NCBI RefSeq assembly: GCF_963675165.1
Contig: NC_087383.1
Span: forward strand, 5,372,839-5,436,838
Direction: 5' to 3'
Length of the DNA: 64,000 nucleotides
Source: Halichondria panicea
Lineage: Eukaryota; Porifera; Demospongiae; Suberitida; Halichondriidae
In this document: positions 22,501 through 34,962 of the stretch, piece after piece
How positions within the stretch are numbered: position 1 is the first letter of the stretch
Layout of the letters: every line of letters begins with the position of its first letter
Program-made: the position numbers and the translations under genes
The notes under the pieces: model-generated
Seen by the model: only the letters and a program-made list of their open reading frames with translations
Database searches by the model: none
Told to the model about the DNA's origin: nothing

Positions 22501-25500
22501 TTCATTGCACTAGCTAATAGCTCATCATACAATTTGCACACACACAGTCATGTCAATCAGGAAGGTGTAAACAATGCCCGCAAACTGTGTCAGAGTCTGG
22601 TAGATACAGTCAAAAAGGACAGCATCGCGCATAAAGCCTCTCAGTCTGGACCACTGGGGTTTGGGGCTGCTCCACACTACAACAGTAATGCTGGTACAGG
22701 TACTTAAAACACATAATTTACTACATGTACATTGTACAGTACGTGCTCCAACCAAAGAGACTGGTACTTTATACAGTTCTGTTCCTAGAAAAACTGGTTG
22801 ATAGGATTATTACCCGAGGTGCGCGTGGGCGGCCACGGGTATAGTAGTCGTCTGTTTGTAATTTCTGAGTCTGCTTACCTGGATGCTATATAGGACTGTG
22901 TTTACAGCATGGCCTGATAGCAAGGAGCATCCCACACGAAAATCGAGGGTTACGCCCCCTTTTGACGTCATTTCCGGTGGGTGCAGTATCAATGTGATAT
23001 TTTTTTAGGTGTGGTTTGCATTGCTTGCACTCTGTATTTACTTATCAAGTCTACTACTGTAACTCAAAAGTTCTATGCCTATATGTGACAGGCTCTGGGA
23101 AAACAGACCAATTGGCGCAAGCTATAATTTTTGCGATCTATATACCAGATGATAGAGCAAAGAATTGCCTACGTATTGATGTGCTTAGTTTGCACATATC
23201 TCGTTCCATGCCTGAGTTATGCGCGTTGGAAACTCGAAGTTGTAAAACAGCAGTATTGAGAAACGCCCACTCAAAGATTGCTAAATTGGGAAAAGTAAGG
23301 TAATGGTGGCTGCTTAGACAAAGCGCTTTGGTGGAAAGAGTTGGATTCAGAGCATCAGATTTTGCAGAGAGGTAGTATAAAGACTGTAGATAACTATAAT
23401 CCAAGAAAAAAAATTATGAGATTATACGCTGTAGTCTATAAATCTGGCTATTGCTCAATACCAATATCTGCTCCAATTGGTCTGTTTTCCCAGAGCCTGT
23501 CACATATATAACCACCACAAAACAACCACATGACTAGGTACAATCAGAAATTACTTGTGTCTAAGACTTCCGCTGAGACTAAAGTTGAACAACATAATTA
23601 TTGCAGGTTATAATTATTATGCACACAAAAATTTAAATCTCAACTCAAAGAAGTAGGGTAGTTCTAGAAATATGCCTAACATTTGTCGGTGCTCTTATTC
23701 AGGAAGCCATCTTGTAGTAACGATGGGACAGGGGGTGGTCCAAGAGAAGCTATCTTTCAATACCTGTACTCATAGTGAACAAAACACTTATATACTTCCA
23801 AAGATATGAATTAAATTGTGTCGGGTATAATGTACTTCTGTGGTGAATGGACATTGTCATAGAAACTAGAGTTGGTACATTACTTGTCAAGTTTCAGTCT
23901 CTTCAGTTGAGCACTGTACATGCAGTGTGCCAGTGGAACCTCTGGTTGTGGACTAGTTGAGAGGTCATAATTATGGAAATTAAGTGTTTGGCTGCTGACG
24001 TTAGACATAAAATTACTGTGTTAAGAGTAGCAGTCAATAGTTGTATCTGTTCCATCTGCAACTGCTCAAACCAGCAGCTTCTATAGGCTTCAAGCCACGT
24101 TTTTTTTTATTGGATTGGATTTTGATTCATGAATTTTCAAACCAAAAGCTTCTTTCTAAAGTAATGGCTGTATAATTAGTCCAGTCTCTTCAGAATCTTT
24201 CGTAGCATTGTCTGTTCGTCTTATGAATTAATTAGCAAGCGCTACCTGTGTGTTAGCTATATGAGTCAGAAAAAAGCTGACCTCTTTGCAAATCCACCCC
24301 TTTTTCATTGACAGGAATTGCCAAAAAAGTATATTTAATTTCTGTCATAGATCTATGCTCATCTCTAGATTCTGTTATATCACATTATTGGTGTTACTGC
24401 ATGCATGGCGTTGTGTTAGAAGAGCGGACATTTTGTGGGGGACCCTAAACCTAGAAACGTTAGTGCCTCGAAAAAATATAAAATTATACTTTACAGTTAG
24501 TTGTACAATTATTCATGTATGTAGTCCTAGAGTGCTCACATAATTATATACTATCCGAGTGTTTTCTTTCATGGTCACCTAAAATTACTGGAGGTTTACA
24601 GAAGGGTGTTATTGTATCAAAGTCACTAATTCACTCGTTATTGGCCTCCTATAGTAACCATGTGTATACACAAGGATTGAGTGTGTGCAGCCAAATACTC
24701 GTGAACTTGCACTGTACATACAGTTTGCTACTTAGCAGCTTAGTGTAGTATAATAAGCTCGATGTGGATTGGTGGTGTCTTATTATACATACATGTACAC
24801 ATGCATTGATATGTACTGTGCGTACGTGTAGTGCAATTCACCCTGTCAAGTACTGTTAACTGGCACTATAAATATTGTGTTTGCGTAGCTCAATCAAGAA
24901 GGAATCTTGTACACACTCGAGTTCTATCTTCAACTGCGTATTACCCGAGGCGCGCGTGGGCGGCCACGGGTATAGTAGTCTGTTGGTTTGTTTGTCTGTT
25001 TGTTTGTAACAAGTATATCTACTCACCTGGATGCCATAGCACTGCGTTTACAGCATAGATACAACAATATCTTGGTTTTAATAGTGGCAGATTTTGATGT
25101 TAAAGCTTCTTTGTCGAATAAAAGCGAGCAAAAGCTAAGAAGCTTAAACTTGCACGTCAAGGTACGGGATTACTTCAGCTGAAAATACGTAGTCAAGGCT
25201 TGATTACGTATTTTCAGCTGAAGTGATCCCGTACCAGGAACAATTGAATAGGCCTCAGGGTCAAGAAAGTAGAATTGTGACTGGTTGTTGACTGACTCTG
25301 GATCCTATACTCCAGCCTGGAAGGAGCCACACTTCTCTTAGTCTAAGACTCCAGGCTTCTTTGCTGTGATCCCAGTCCATAGTGCATGTCTCATGCATGT
25401 ACGTTGTTAGTTTAGTTTTATTGCTCTTGAGTTCCTGTGCTAGTGCATGCTAGTCATACATGCTACATCCACTGCATTATCACTCTTTTAGTTTCTTTAT

Positions 25501-28500
25501 TATCATGTCACCAGCCGAGGGTTTGCACTTTAGTGCTCTAGTTTACCATATAGCTGGTAATTTTCGTGAGGTAAAATATTCGTTATTTTCGTGGCAAGCT
25601 GACCTCCACAAAATTTTAACATAGGCGTGGCTTACCGGAATACAGTGCAAGGCAATGAGACGAAATGAAATTTTTACTCACGAAAACCACCGTTTCTCGA
25701 GTTGAACAAATTTTTTACCCCACGAAACTTACCCACTATACGGTAAAGTATAAGGAGTAATGGTCAAGTTGTCGATAGTTTCGCGGTACTGTATGTACTG
25801 TGCTGAATTATTACGTAGATTCGTGATTGCTTATAAAGTACCGTATTACTAAAATGTTTTGCGAGCATCAAACATTTGCAGACTTTGCGATGGTTGATCA
25901 ATAATATTCGCAACAATAAAATCCGCAAAACCTAAATTTTTACTAGTAAATACACACGATCCTTGCCAGAACGTAATAGTTAGATGCAAAGGATCAAATT
26001 TTCTGCTGATTAATTTGGCTCATTCGCAAAACTTTTTCACCTGCAAAATATTCTAGTAATAATTATGGTGTATGTCTAGCATGCTAAAGTTCCTGCATGC
26101 TTTTTTAAATTAAGTTACATTGTATATGATTATATGCACTATAATTTATAATATCTTCTTTTATATTCTTTCGTACAATTTAGGTGGGCCAGCACTAGTT
26201 AATCCCTACTCCCTGCAAGCACCAAATTACCATGGATATCGGGCTCCACCCCCTCCTCATGACAGTTTTTATCATCATCCAGCTCCACAAGGTAGTCTTG
26301 CCTTAATTGAGTAACGCATAATTATTGGTTTATGGTACTCAGAGTTATTCACTGCTAAGAAGAGTTTGAAGTGAGCTAATTAGTGGCTAGAACTAGCAGG
26401 CCTAGGCTGAACTAAATTAACTAGTTCATATCTCTATGATATCAGCGAGTTTCTAAGATTCTACGGTAACTTTTCTCTTTTAACGGAGGCAAGACTGGCG
26501 GAGGTTATAATACCTTGAAAACTCAAAGATTGAGCTAACTAGTACAGACCTAGCACCAGCTAGCTGTAGTCATTTAATTACTTCAAACCTTTCTTAGCAG
26601 TGAGTATAGCTCTGGTAAAAATAATTATGTGAACTTAATCATCTTCTGTACTATAAAATTATATGGTAAACAGCCAAGGGTTAGTACTGCAGTGCCCTGA
26701 GTGTGTACACACACGGTACAGTGTAGTACGTACTACATGTACATGTATGTTGCCTCCAAATAGTGTGGTTTAAATCATGAACTTCATGTATTCTCTACGT
26801 ATTTCCTTCTTTGGGTATTATAAGTGCATGCATAGCCTCGCAAAGAATAATAATTATACCAATCTTGAAAATGCGCTCAGTCCCCTAGTTTCTCATGCCT
26901 AAATTTCTTACAGAAAATGGTGGGCATGTTTTCAATGGAGAGAGATTGGTGCACAATTTTTACAATGATTAACCTTTGTTAGCTCATGCAGGTCATCACC
27001 CATACAACTATCCTGGTCCACTCCCAGGAGGCTACTATGCTCCCGAACAGCCTCCCTACCCGTACTGCCATCCACCACCTCCACAGGATGTAAATGCTGG
27101 ACTACCAAATGCTTTCGTAGATTACAGGTACGTATACATGTACAATGCATGGTACTACTGTCCTACTCAACTATTTTGTATCCTAAGCTAACAACAGGTA
27201 CCACTAGAGCACTGAAGTGCTAATTACCCTCGGCTGTTTACTCAATAAATAATAGTATGTATGAAGAAGCATGAAAGCTGGCTAAGTGACAAGTAACATG
27301 AGCAATGAAATTCCATCGTTCCTGGTACAAAATCACTTCAGCTGTAAATACGTACTTGTACCTCAAGAAAAGGACGCATGTAAAAGCTAGAGGCCAACGT
27401 ACAAGTTCAAGCTTCTTAGCTTTTGCTCGCTTTTATATGACAACAAAGCTTTAATTAACATCGAAACCTGCTATTTTTAAAACTAATAACTGTTGTGTGA
27501 AGGCTATATCCATGCTGTAAAGGCAGTGGTATGGCATCCAGGTGAGCAGGCTCATAAATTACGAACAGACAGACAAACCAACTAAAGTGCAAACCCTCGG
27601 CAGGTGACATGATAATAAAGAAACCAGAAGAGTGATATAATTATAATGCAGTGCATGTATCATGACTGACTAGCATAGTATTAAACTCAAGAGCAATAAA
27701 ACTAAACTAACAACGTACATGCATGAGTCCAAGGTCTCTATGGGATTATGAGACCCCGAGGTCCCAAGGTAGTAGTGCCCCTGACACGGATTTTTATAGA
27801 TTGTTAATGTTAACTGGTCCATTTCCTCAGACCTTTCGACAAAGTTGATGTCGCCAATGCCGATGTCCAAGTCAAAAGAGGTTTCACAGAAGAGGTAATA
27901 GTTATCTTAAATGTTAATGCAACCCGCTTTTTAATGTGGCCACAGATCATTTCTAATGAGTATTCTAGTGACCCTCAGAGTTCTAAATAAGTTTCTCTTT
28001 ATGATAATGCATGAGTGTTGTTGTATGGCTCCTAGGTGTACACTATATTTTTAGATGGAGTTTAGTACATCTGCTGTTATCATTCAGCCTTTCTTTCTTT
28101 GTTAGAGGTACCGTACTCCACCGAGATTACGCCCACGTCTGAAATTACGCCTACCCGCACCATTGAGTGAAAGTTTCTGCATAGACTGATTTTCCTCGAG
28201 AATACGCCCACCAGGAAGTGATGCATTTGTCAAGTGAGCAGTTTTCAAGAAAAGGTTGAGCAGTTTCTTGCGTACGCTGTTTAGCTCTGAATATAGCTAG
28301 ATATAGCTAGATCTTATTTGCAAGTATAAGAGACAAGGACAATCTTCTCTGAATCTCTGTTGAAGACTCTGCCAGAGTCTTCAACAGAGATTCAGAGTCT
28401 CTGGCAGTGACAAGAAACAGCCTTCTGATGTAGTAGATGAAAGCACCACTGGTGCTGATGCCTCGGTGGAGGTGCCAAAGCTACATACAACCTACCAATA

Positions 28501-31500
28501 CACTCCTGAACCTACTAATAGCTAGCTTTTATACATTGATCATGATCACAACATTTTAATTTTGCTGCATGCAGAATCCAGAATCACAGGGAAACTCAAA
28601 AGTGGGTAATGATCGACGATGATTGTTGTTAAAAACGATCAATGCCAAAAGTTCAAGTGTAAGCTGCAAGTCAGCAGAGCCTTGCAGCTCTCTTCTCACT
28701 CTTGCAGCTACCTTTCTAGTGCAGAGCTAACTACTAAGTAGAGTAGCAACACTCGGTGAACAAGTTTTGCTGCGCACTCTTCTGAAAAGGCTGCAATGGC
28801 ATTCCAAGTAGGCATAACTCGAGAACAAAGCATCCACGAATTAAAATCCAAGAGAACATGACTAGAAGCCTATAGAAACTCTTACTTGCCAGGGTTTCAT
28901 ACAGAGGGGGGGCTGGGATTTCCCACCCCCAGCCAAAGCCCCCCCCCCTAGAAATCTGAAAATTAATAGTGTCATAAGTATGTAGTATGTAGTATGTAGT
29001 AGTTCTACAATCTCATCAATAAAACTATAGACTAGTAAAATGTATGGTTTGAATTCCTCAAAAATTTTTAATCTCGGTAGAGTACGGTACATGGTAGAGT
29101 ACGGTACATGTAATTGTGCGGGAATTATGGGTTAATTGTTATAAGCCTACCGATACCGTATAGCGGGTTATATTGTATGACAAAGCCTGGTATATATGTG
29201 AAGTCGCGTGATCCACATACATTTTTATGAACTTGGGCGATATGTAGAGTATTCTCCTACACATTAATTAAGGTTACGATGCAGTGTTCGCCCACGCAGT
29301 AATTATCAGTAGTAAATCAAGCTTGTCTTGACTGTATATATACACTAGTCGTCATTTTTCAAATTTAGTTAGTATACCTAGTATTCTGTTGTCAAGTAAT
29401 TGTATTGTATTCAAGCGGTTAGCGCATGCGCACTAGTATCTAAATGAGTGTCTATTATTTAGTCCAGCAGATCTAGCTCAGCATGGCACAACAAAACTGA
29501 ATATCTGAATAGTAGAATCTAGCTAGATCAAGACAATCTGCTAGTAGGGATAGCTGGCAAGCTTGTATAACCCAATTCCAAGTCTATGGTCATGCATATC
29601 CACCAGTCCTGCACAAAGTTTATTAGTCATAGAGATCGAGGTGGGCAATCCAATATCTCAACGTCTACCTGCTCACGCTCAATTTCACCCTCTACCGTCC
29701 GTCACGCGACTTCACATACCAGGCTCTCCTTTTTTTTTACTTTACCTCTTTATTAATACCGTATCATAACGATTGTGACAAAGAACAGAAAAAAGGAGAG
29801 CCTGGGAACGAGGCTACACTATTATTTTGTACAATCAAGCCATAATTAAGATTGGCTTAATTAGTTACTATACATTATTGTTTCCCGTTTTTCCAGGCTG
29901 ATAACAGTGTCCCTGTCCAGACAGAGCCTGGCACTAAGAGAAAATTTATCGAGGTCAACGTCCCTACTACAAGATGTGTGGAAAAACAGCCACCTGTTAG
30001 TAGAACATTTACGGAGGAGTTTGCACCTAGCAATAGAAACTTCACTGAAAAACCAGCTGAGGTGGTTACTGGATCTCCAAACGATAGTGAGCTCATTCAC
30101 ACTTGAAGTCATAACTGAACACTTTCCATGGGATCCATAAGTGTCTGCACCTGTACAGGGCTTCAACACCCTCTAGATAATTACTATGGAATTTAATTAG
30201 TGCTAATGGGTCGGTTCTGGTTGCTTAGCTATTAGTAAGTATGCCTCGAGGTGTAGCCGCACGACAGATGCGTTAAACTGGCGGTGTGTTCTGTTTCAGG
30301 TGTAACTGTTCAACAGTTGTAATGCGACGAATACTAACAGCGTTTTTTCGCGTTATGGCTAAGGCTATTGCAGTCTTTTCAGAATATTTCGTAGCATCGA
30401 ATCATCATTCTATTTGCACAAACTTTCTAATGAGTTAGCGTTGAACTAAAGCGTCAGTTATTTGTTAGCTTCAAAAGTCAGAAAAGAGCTGCAAAGCTTG
30501 AAGCAGCCATAATGAACTCTGACCTCTTTGCAGATTCACCCCTTTTCATTGACAGGTGGTAGCTAGAGCTAGAGCAAAGCTTTTCTCAGATGAAACTCAT
30601 CAAAACGCGGCATCCTGGGCGGCACCTAACTTAATGAAATCGCTCTGGAATCACCTCCTTTACTTACAGATGTAGGGTTCGGTAGTGAATTAGAGGAAAT
30701 TGTGGGCATAATAATGGTAACAGAAAGAGTAGGAGTTTATCCTATGATTCACATCGTAATGATTAATACCCGAGGCGCATAAGCGGCCATGGGTGTAGTA
30801 GTCGTTACCCGAGGCCGTGTCGCAGCCAGTGAGTATAGTAGTCCATTGGTTTGTTTTTAACAGCTGAGCCTGCTCGCCTGGCTGCCATGCCATGTAGTCA
30901 TTACCCGAGGCCATGTCGCAGCCAGTGAGTATAGTAGTCCGTTGGTTTGTTTTTAACAGCTGAGCCTGCTCGCCTGGCTGCCATAGCTCCCCCCTGTATG
31001 AAGCCCTGTAACTGTCAATCTCTATCCTTCGTATGCAGGTGAACTAATAGTGGGTAGGTGGCAAACTCTCTCTCAGCCGTCTACCATCAGACGAATTGCT
31101 CTCAGTGAGGCAAAAGAAATCGACAAGACAAAGGACCTTATGCCACCACCTTCATTGCCGGGGGGGTTGAAAGGTACATGTAAAATATTGTTGTGTGCAC
31201 ATTAACCTTTACATGTATCTGGTGCTACAGTTTGCACTTGAAGCTGTAGAATGTACGTGTACCGTACAACGCAGCAAAGGTGTCATACAGGGAGGAAAAT
31301 GTGCATTCAGAAAACGTGTTATTTATTAATTACTATCGTTTAATTATAACCATCAATTTTTGCGGGTTGGCTTTTAAAATTAAAGTAATGCTCATGGTGA
31401 TATAACTCATGTGATGCACAGCTCTCTCCCACTTCCTTGTTTCCAAGCTTTTTTATGCTTCCCCTGGCCAATCCATCCTAGTAATTATGTTTTTTGGAAA

Positions 31501-31689
31501 TAATCTTCATTACTAAAGTCAACATGGTGCAAAAAAGTACATGTTTCTTCAATCTTCATCCCCACAGGTCAAAAACTGAAACAACAAGATGAAGCTGCCG
31601 TTGAAGGAGGCAACGAAAAGAATGTAGGGGTAAATATGCTGGGGCTGGCCCACTATGCTGATGACAGTGACTCTGACAATGACAGCTAA
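19579..31689 (+). CDS. KHDC4: KHDC4 (BLOM7)-type KH-domain splicing factor
   Basis: The eleven exons are 19579-19586, 20337-20502, 20676-20786, 21780-21994, 22548-22699, 26184-26291, 26992-27127, 27831-27894, 29897-30086, 31039-31173 and 31568-31689. All phases agree and give 468 aa (human about 614). The N terminus has K-K-R-R-S-K-W-D, an eight-alanine run and A-K-I-N-A-M-L-A-A-K-G-K-L, as in vertebrate KHDC4. Exons 4-5 encode the STAR-like KH domain (V-F-V-G-L-E, L-R-G-K-G-S-G-F-I-E-P). Exons 6-8 are proline/tyrosine rich and resemble the Y-P-rich tail of the family. Near the C terminus come L-M-P-P-P and an acidic D-D-S-D-S-D-N-D-S end. The family binds RNA in spliceosomes. The start is a two-codon exon, ATG-ACA-AG, chosen because its donor phase matches exon 2. 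The first KH region of the human protein has no counterpart here. Alternative donors exist, for example gttagt after 29995. Confidence 0.9.
20015..20259 (+). mobile_element. 3' fragment of Helitron-like family
   Basis: Shares the aatggaaagggtcac, gatcaggacctaca and gagggtttgcact phrases of the family and ends with hairpin GCACT-TA-AGTGC, CTAG and a following T. It lies in KHDC4 intron 1. Confidence 0.6.
20975..21747. mobile_element. pogo/mariner-like MITE, CAGTGGAACCTC ends
   Basis: 773 bp with ends CAGTGGAACCTCCGAATAAC and AGAGGTTCCACTG, flanked by TA (20973-20974, 21748-21749). Inner subterminal phrases about ccgctattcagagg and ccgctatttagag are repeated. Copies lie at 33904-34089 and 59067-59547. 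It fills most of KHDC4 intron 3. Confidence 0.85.
22810..22935 (+). mobile_element. 5' fragment of Helitron-like family
   Basis: Begins TTACCCGAGGTGCGCGTGGG after an A and continues with the tctgcttacctggatgct phrase typical of the family head. It is truncated before the 3' hairpin. In KHDC4 intron 5. Confidence 0.6.
23085..23503. mobile_element. MITE, GTGACAGGCTCTGGGAAAAC ends
   Basis: A 419-bp element with long perfect termini: GTGACAGGCTCTGGGAAAAC with CAGACCAATTGG at left, and CCAATTGGTCTG with TTTTCCCAGAGCCTGTCAC at right. A single diverged end recurs near 61365-61380. AT-rich flanks obscure the duplication. In KHDC4 intron 5. Confidence 0.8.
24941..25541 (+). mobile_element. complete Helitron-like element (601 bp)
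   Basis: The best complete copy of the family. Head TTACCCGAGGCGCGCGTGGG is preceded by A. The tail has the hairpin GCACTT-TAGTGC (25525-25536), then TCTAG and a host T. It contains an internal perfect palindrome at about 25161-25235. It has no coding capacity, so a replicase would have to come from elsewhere. In KHDC4 intron 5. Confidence 0.7.
25161..25235. repeat. long hairpin within the Helitron-like element
   Basis: The arms run GGTACGGGAT-ACTTCAGCTGAAAATACGTA and its reverse complement, separated by about 13 bases. The core TTCAGCTGAA is itself palindromic. Diverged forms of it occur in the other copies (for example near 15205, 27345, 49165 and 49535). Confidence 0.75.
25546..25743. mobile_element. 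CCGTATAGCGGG-type MITE
   Basis: Starts after TA with CATATAGCTGGTAATTTTCG and ends CGAAACTTACCCACTATACG before TA. It lies directly after the Helitron-like element, with only four bases between them. Confidence 0.65.
25842..26062. mobile_element. MITE, CCGTATTACTAG family copy 2
   Basis: Inverse-orientation copy of the element at 16457. Left end CGTATTACTAAAATGTTTTG, right end TGCAAAATATTCTAGTAATA. In KHDC4 intron 5, about 120 bp before exon 6. Confidence 0.72.
27204..27727 (-). mobile_element. two Helitron-like copies, reverse orientation
   Basis: Reverse-strand copies: one from CTAG and hairpin at 27204 (agcact-gaa-gtgct) to about 27576, then a second tail with aaagtgcaaaccctcggc at 27577 onward, truncated by about 27727. 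In KHDC4 intron 7. Confidence 0.55.
28440..28860. repeat. dispersed repeat shared with 13230-13680 and 48300-48670
   Basis: The phrases gctgatgcctcggtggaggtgcc, gtgggtaatgatcgac and ttgttaaaaacgatc recur in the same order near 13255-13410 and, diverged, at 48305-48420. They are copies of one element of unclear class, in KHDC4 intron 8. Confidence 0.6.
29188..29816. mobile_element. inverted-repeat-bounded segment
   Basis: Inverted phrases cctggta...gtgaagtcgcgtga (left, near 29187-29213) and tcacgcgacttcacataccagg (near 29701-29722) bound about 540 bp. The right edge carries a second palindromic unit, CCAGGCTCTCCTTTTTT to AAAAAAGGAGAGCCTGG, followed by gaacgaggcta, the terminus of the MITE family at 45521. 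Class uncertain. In KHDC4 intron 8. Confidence 0.5.
30768..30990 (+). repeat. tandem head fragments of Helitron-like family
   Basis: Three successive TACCCGAGG heads. The last two are near-identical units of about 93 bp reading through gcagccagtgagtatagtag, ggtttgtttttaacagctga and gcctgctcgcctggctgcc. In KHDC4 intron 9, upstream of exon 10. Confidence 0.7.
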
Positions 31690-32150
31690 TTTAACTTTTA
31701 ATTCGATGACACTTTCTTCATTTTGTACAAAATTAATTGCCATGGCCACTATTACCTGTACCTTAAAAGCGTTGCGGTCTTGGCAAAAGTGTTAATGTGT
31801 ATAACTAGCCTCATCCCCACGCAGGGCCAATTTTTCTCTGATTGAACGCTAAATCAAAAGTTTCTCGATCCTTCAGTAAACATTTTTCCTGGTGACAAGG
31901 TAGACTGGAAACTACTCCCAAAGAAGGGGATTGGTTCAGGGGAAATACGCCAGTGTCAAAATTAAGATCACTTAAGTTTAAAAATAATAATTATTTTTTG
32001 TATAAATTGTGGAAGCGTGGATAATTTATACAGAAGTCAAAAATTGGGAAACATGGCTGTCTCCTACATTGTATACTTGAGACGTTTTGGTTTTTATCTA
32101 AAACCTTAATTCTACCGTGCCATATTTATAGCCAGCACTTTCCCTGTGTT

Positions 32151-33477
32151 ATAGAATAGAAGAGTTAGAGGGATAGGAAACAGAGTGGTGCACGTGATGA
32201 TTTTACATTGAATCTGCAGTGGAGCCTCTAAAATTATCCGCGTTACGAGGCTATTAAGCACATTAATTTTTTGCAGGGTAACTCCCAAAGTAGCCTCGAC
32301 TCTAGCCCCTTGAATAGTGGCTCAGCGGCTTGGAATCGAGGCTACTCCCAAAGCTGTGTTTCCTCGAGACATCATCTCTTTCAGCAATAATATTTATAAC
32401 ACGCCTAGTCCATGCGCCACGTGTAGTACTTACTAATGACTGACCATACCATAGATTGAAATGGAATTAGGGGATTGGAAACGAAAATTTTTGCGTGAAA
32501 CAGTTATAGGGCGTGGCTAAAACTACAAAGGGATTATTTTATAGTCAGCATGCTCATTACCTGTCTAGTCTGCCATACAATGTGCTGTACATAGAAATGG
32601 TGAAATTGATAATTTTTAATGTTGAATATTCTAAAAAGTATAGAGAATATAGCTCTAAAAGATCGACTAAGCAACGCAACCACTATCACTAAACAAATAA
32701 ATGCTATAAAAGAAGGAATAGCCCTTACTATGAAGTCGTGAGAGGTCAAGGCCCGTGGTGTGTCTAAAAGTATACTAAAGCAGTTTGAAGGACTATACTG
32801 CAAACGTTTATGAACAGTAAAGCTTATCCATGGCATGAAACCATTCTATATAGTACTTAGATACATAATAACCAAGTCAAGCAATGTCTTTTGCTGTTTA
32901 GGCTTCGCAGCAGGGAAAAAGAAAAGTTGACATGCTATACTCAACAAAAACTAAAAACAGAGTAAAGACAGCGGACTTAGACAAGTTAGAGCTTGTCAGT
33001 GGTGTAAACTTACTTCTCTAGAGTAACCTCCCAGCCTCTGAGTGATCGCTAGTGGATAGGAGAGCTAGAAACAGTTGAAATACAACCAGAGTACGGTCAA
33101 AACAAAAATAATCGCGAGCGCGAAATCATAACGCGGAGTGTTTCAACCATTTACACAGGGAGGCCTGGTCGTTTCCAATCCCCTTCCTTTTCAATCTATG
33201 ACCATACCCAGTAAAAAGAGACTTTCCATATTATGTTCCCATGCAAGGCTGTTTTAGCTATTGGAACATTATAACGTGTAAGCGTGCTGGTTATGACTAC
33301 TACAATAGGTATAGACCTTGAATGAGTTGCACGGACTAAGCACAGTTACTTGTAGTTTATTATGCACTGAGTGTAGAAATAGATATTGTTGTGATGGCCT
33401 CGATTAAACCGCAGTGTAGCGCGGATGTTACTCGAGATACCAACCGTTTCCTATCCCTCTAACTCTTCAATCTATGG
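32151..33477. mobile_element. outer ATAGAT-type element carrying a nested insertion
   Basis: Inverted ends AGAAGAGTTAGAGGGATAGG and CCTATCCCTCTAACTCTTCA. The interior is homologous to 42696-43740: ttttacattgaatct, atccgcgtt, tcctcgagacatcatctctt, gccacgtgtagtactt, aaatagat and cctcgattaaacc occur in the same order. A second element of the same broad type (32451-33199) interrupts it. The outer target duplication is not clear. Confidence 0.8.
32451..33199. mobile_element. inner ATAGAT-type MITE with 9-bp duplication
   Basis: A 749-bp element with ends ATAGATTGAA and TTCAATCTAT, flanked by perfect gaccatacc repeats (32442-32450, 33200-33208). The paralogous outer element at 43397-43406 has a single gaccacacc at this point, so the empty site is visible. 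Internally homologous to 11987-12749. Confidence 0.88.
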
Positions 33478-33482
33478 TTATA

Positions 33483-33713
33483 CCGTATTCACCCGAATTA
33501 CCAGGACACCGTCAGTGACATATTACGGTGCCAGAGAGTTTCTAAGAGTTTTGAGTCTCTATTGAGCTAACATGCTCTTTTTTGTTCTTATTAGATCGGG
33601 ACGTCTAAAAATATTTCCATTTCCTGTTGTTCCTTATATATAGAGTGAAAAAAATTACATAAGTCCGAAGTGTCCCTTAGAATAGAGTGTCCCGGTAATT
33701 CGGGTGAATACGG
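33483..33713. mobile_element. TA-flanked MITE, CCGTATTCACCCGAATTACC ends
   Basis: A 231-bp element with perfect inverted termini CCGTATTCACCCGAATTACC and GGTAATTCGGGTGAATACGG and TA on both sides. Subterminal gacacc/gtgtcc words extend the match. Confidence 0.85.
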
Positions 33714-33903
33714 TAGTTAGTTCTGCACATAGAATCTCGAAATTAATTTTTTTTTATTATTATTAGTTGTGTTTTCTGTAGCTATGTATAGCCACTTAAT
33801 ATTTATTCTCATACTTGCAATGCATTGTAAGTATGAGAAATATTAATTGTAATCGTAAATGTTGACATGTTGTATGCACATTTCATGTATTATTTTGAAG
33901 ATA

Positions 33904-34089
33904 CAGTGGAACCTCTCCAACCACCCTCCGAATAAAGGCCAGCTGCTATATAACGGCCAGTCACCCAGGTCCCATATGAACAGTTTGTGTACAAAACAAC
34001 CTCTCAACAAAGGCCATGCATGCACGTACCACTGTATAAAGGCCAAAACATTGTTCCCCAATGGTGTCCGTTATAGAGGGGTTCCACTG
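33904..34089. mobile_element. pogo/mariner-like MITE, CAGTGGAACCTC ends (186 bp)
   Basis: Ends CAGTGGAACCTCTCC and GGGGTTCCACTG between TA dinucleotides. The interior has three aaaggcca-type words. Short relative of 20975-21747 and 59067-59547. Confidence 0.85.
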
Positions 34090-34962
34090 TAATTATAATC
34101 ATAGCCATGCACTTTATGCACACCCTAAAAGTCCAATTACGAGGCACATAATTTATTTTGTTGGTCTGCAAAAACATTAATAATGATTATTGCTGTCTGC
34201 ACCCCAAAAAGTTGTTCTTTGGCGCCCTTTTAAACTGTAACCCACGTACTTCTGACCTGGATCAAAGTTGGGTTGGCTATAAATTATGCAGTATTTTTCA
34301 ACTTGATTATTATAGTCTCAACTAACAACACTGTGTCTCCTGGCCCCCTGACCAATTGCTGTGGAAAGCAAACATAATAATTATTATTATTATGGTCAAC
34401 AACAGTGTCTCCCCCAGAAGCCATGGCCAATATTTATTGCATGGAGTTGAGGCATTCAACAACAAAACAGAATGATAGTATGTAGACATAAAATATTATA
34501 CAATGCATAATAATTATTATGCATGCATGCATGCATGTATACTCCATTCAAAACCATTTTAGGTGTACGTATAATTATATTATTATAATTATAGAGAATA
34601 ATTATTTTGATGATAATTATGGCACTCTTTCCATAATAATGGTCGATTACAATTATTATGATTTAAATCTCTCTTAGGAGAATTAACGATTAAAATTATA
34701 ATTATCGACATTATTTTAACTTGATATAAATTATAGCCACAATCATGTATAGACAATTGCAATTAAGAGAATGTTGGGGACAATAATTATTAAGCAGTCC
34801 AGCAATAAATTAATTAATTGTTAAGTGTAGTCGTTTGTTGTTGCCAAAGTTAGAGTAAAGAGATAAAGAGATAATTATCTGCCTTGAGAACCGTTGGTAG
34901 ATGTATGTCGATCTTGAATGTGTTAATATAAATGACTCCTATAATATTCGTTTAAAGTCATT

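Larger units (their letters stand above)
31690..34962. other. intergenic region between KHDC4 and the cystine-knot-like gene
   Basis: The two genes converge here. The region holds a nested pair of long-TIR elements (32151-33477), two TA-flanked MITEs (33483-33713, 33904-34089) and AT-rich sequence with attataattat words from 34100 to 34950. No exon is supported and no clear polyadenylation signal was picked out. Confidence 0.7.

Noticed and set aside
23016..23303. 95-residue open frame containing T-G-S-G-K-T, resembling a P-loop
   Set aside because: The motif is encoded by the terminal inverted repeat of the MITE at 23085-23503, and the opposite terminus has the same bases. It is a coincidence in transposon sequence, with no other NTPase features.
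34100..34950. Dense attataattat words suggesting an origin or matrix-attachment region
   Set aside because: The same AT-rich words are scattered across the whole window, so there is no specific signal here.
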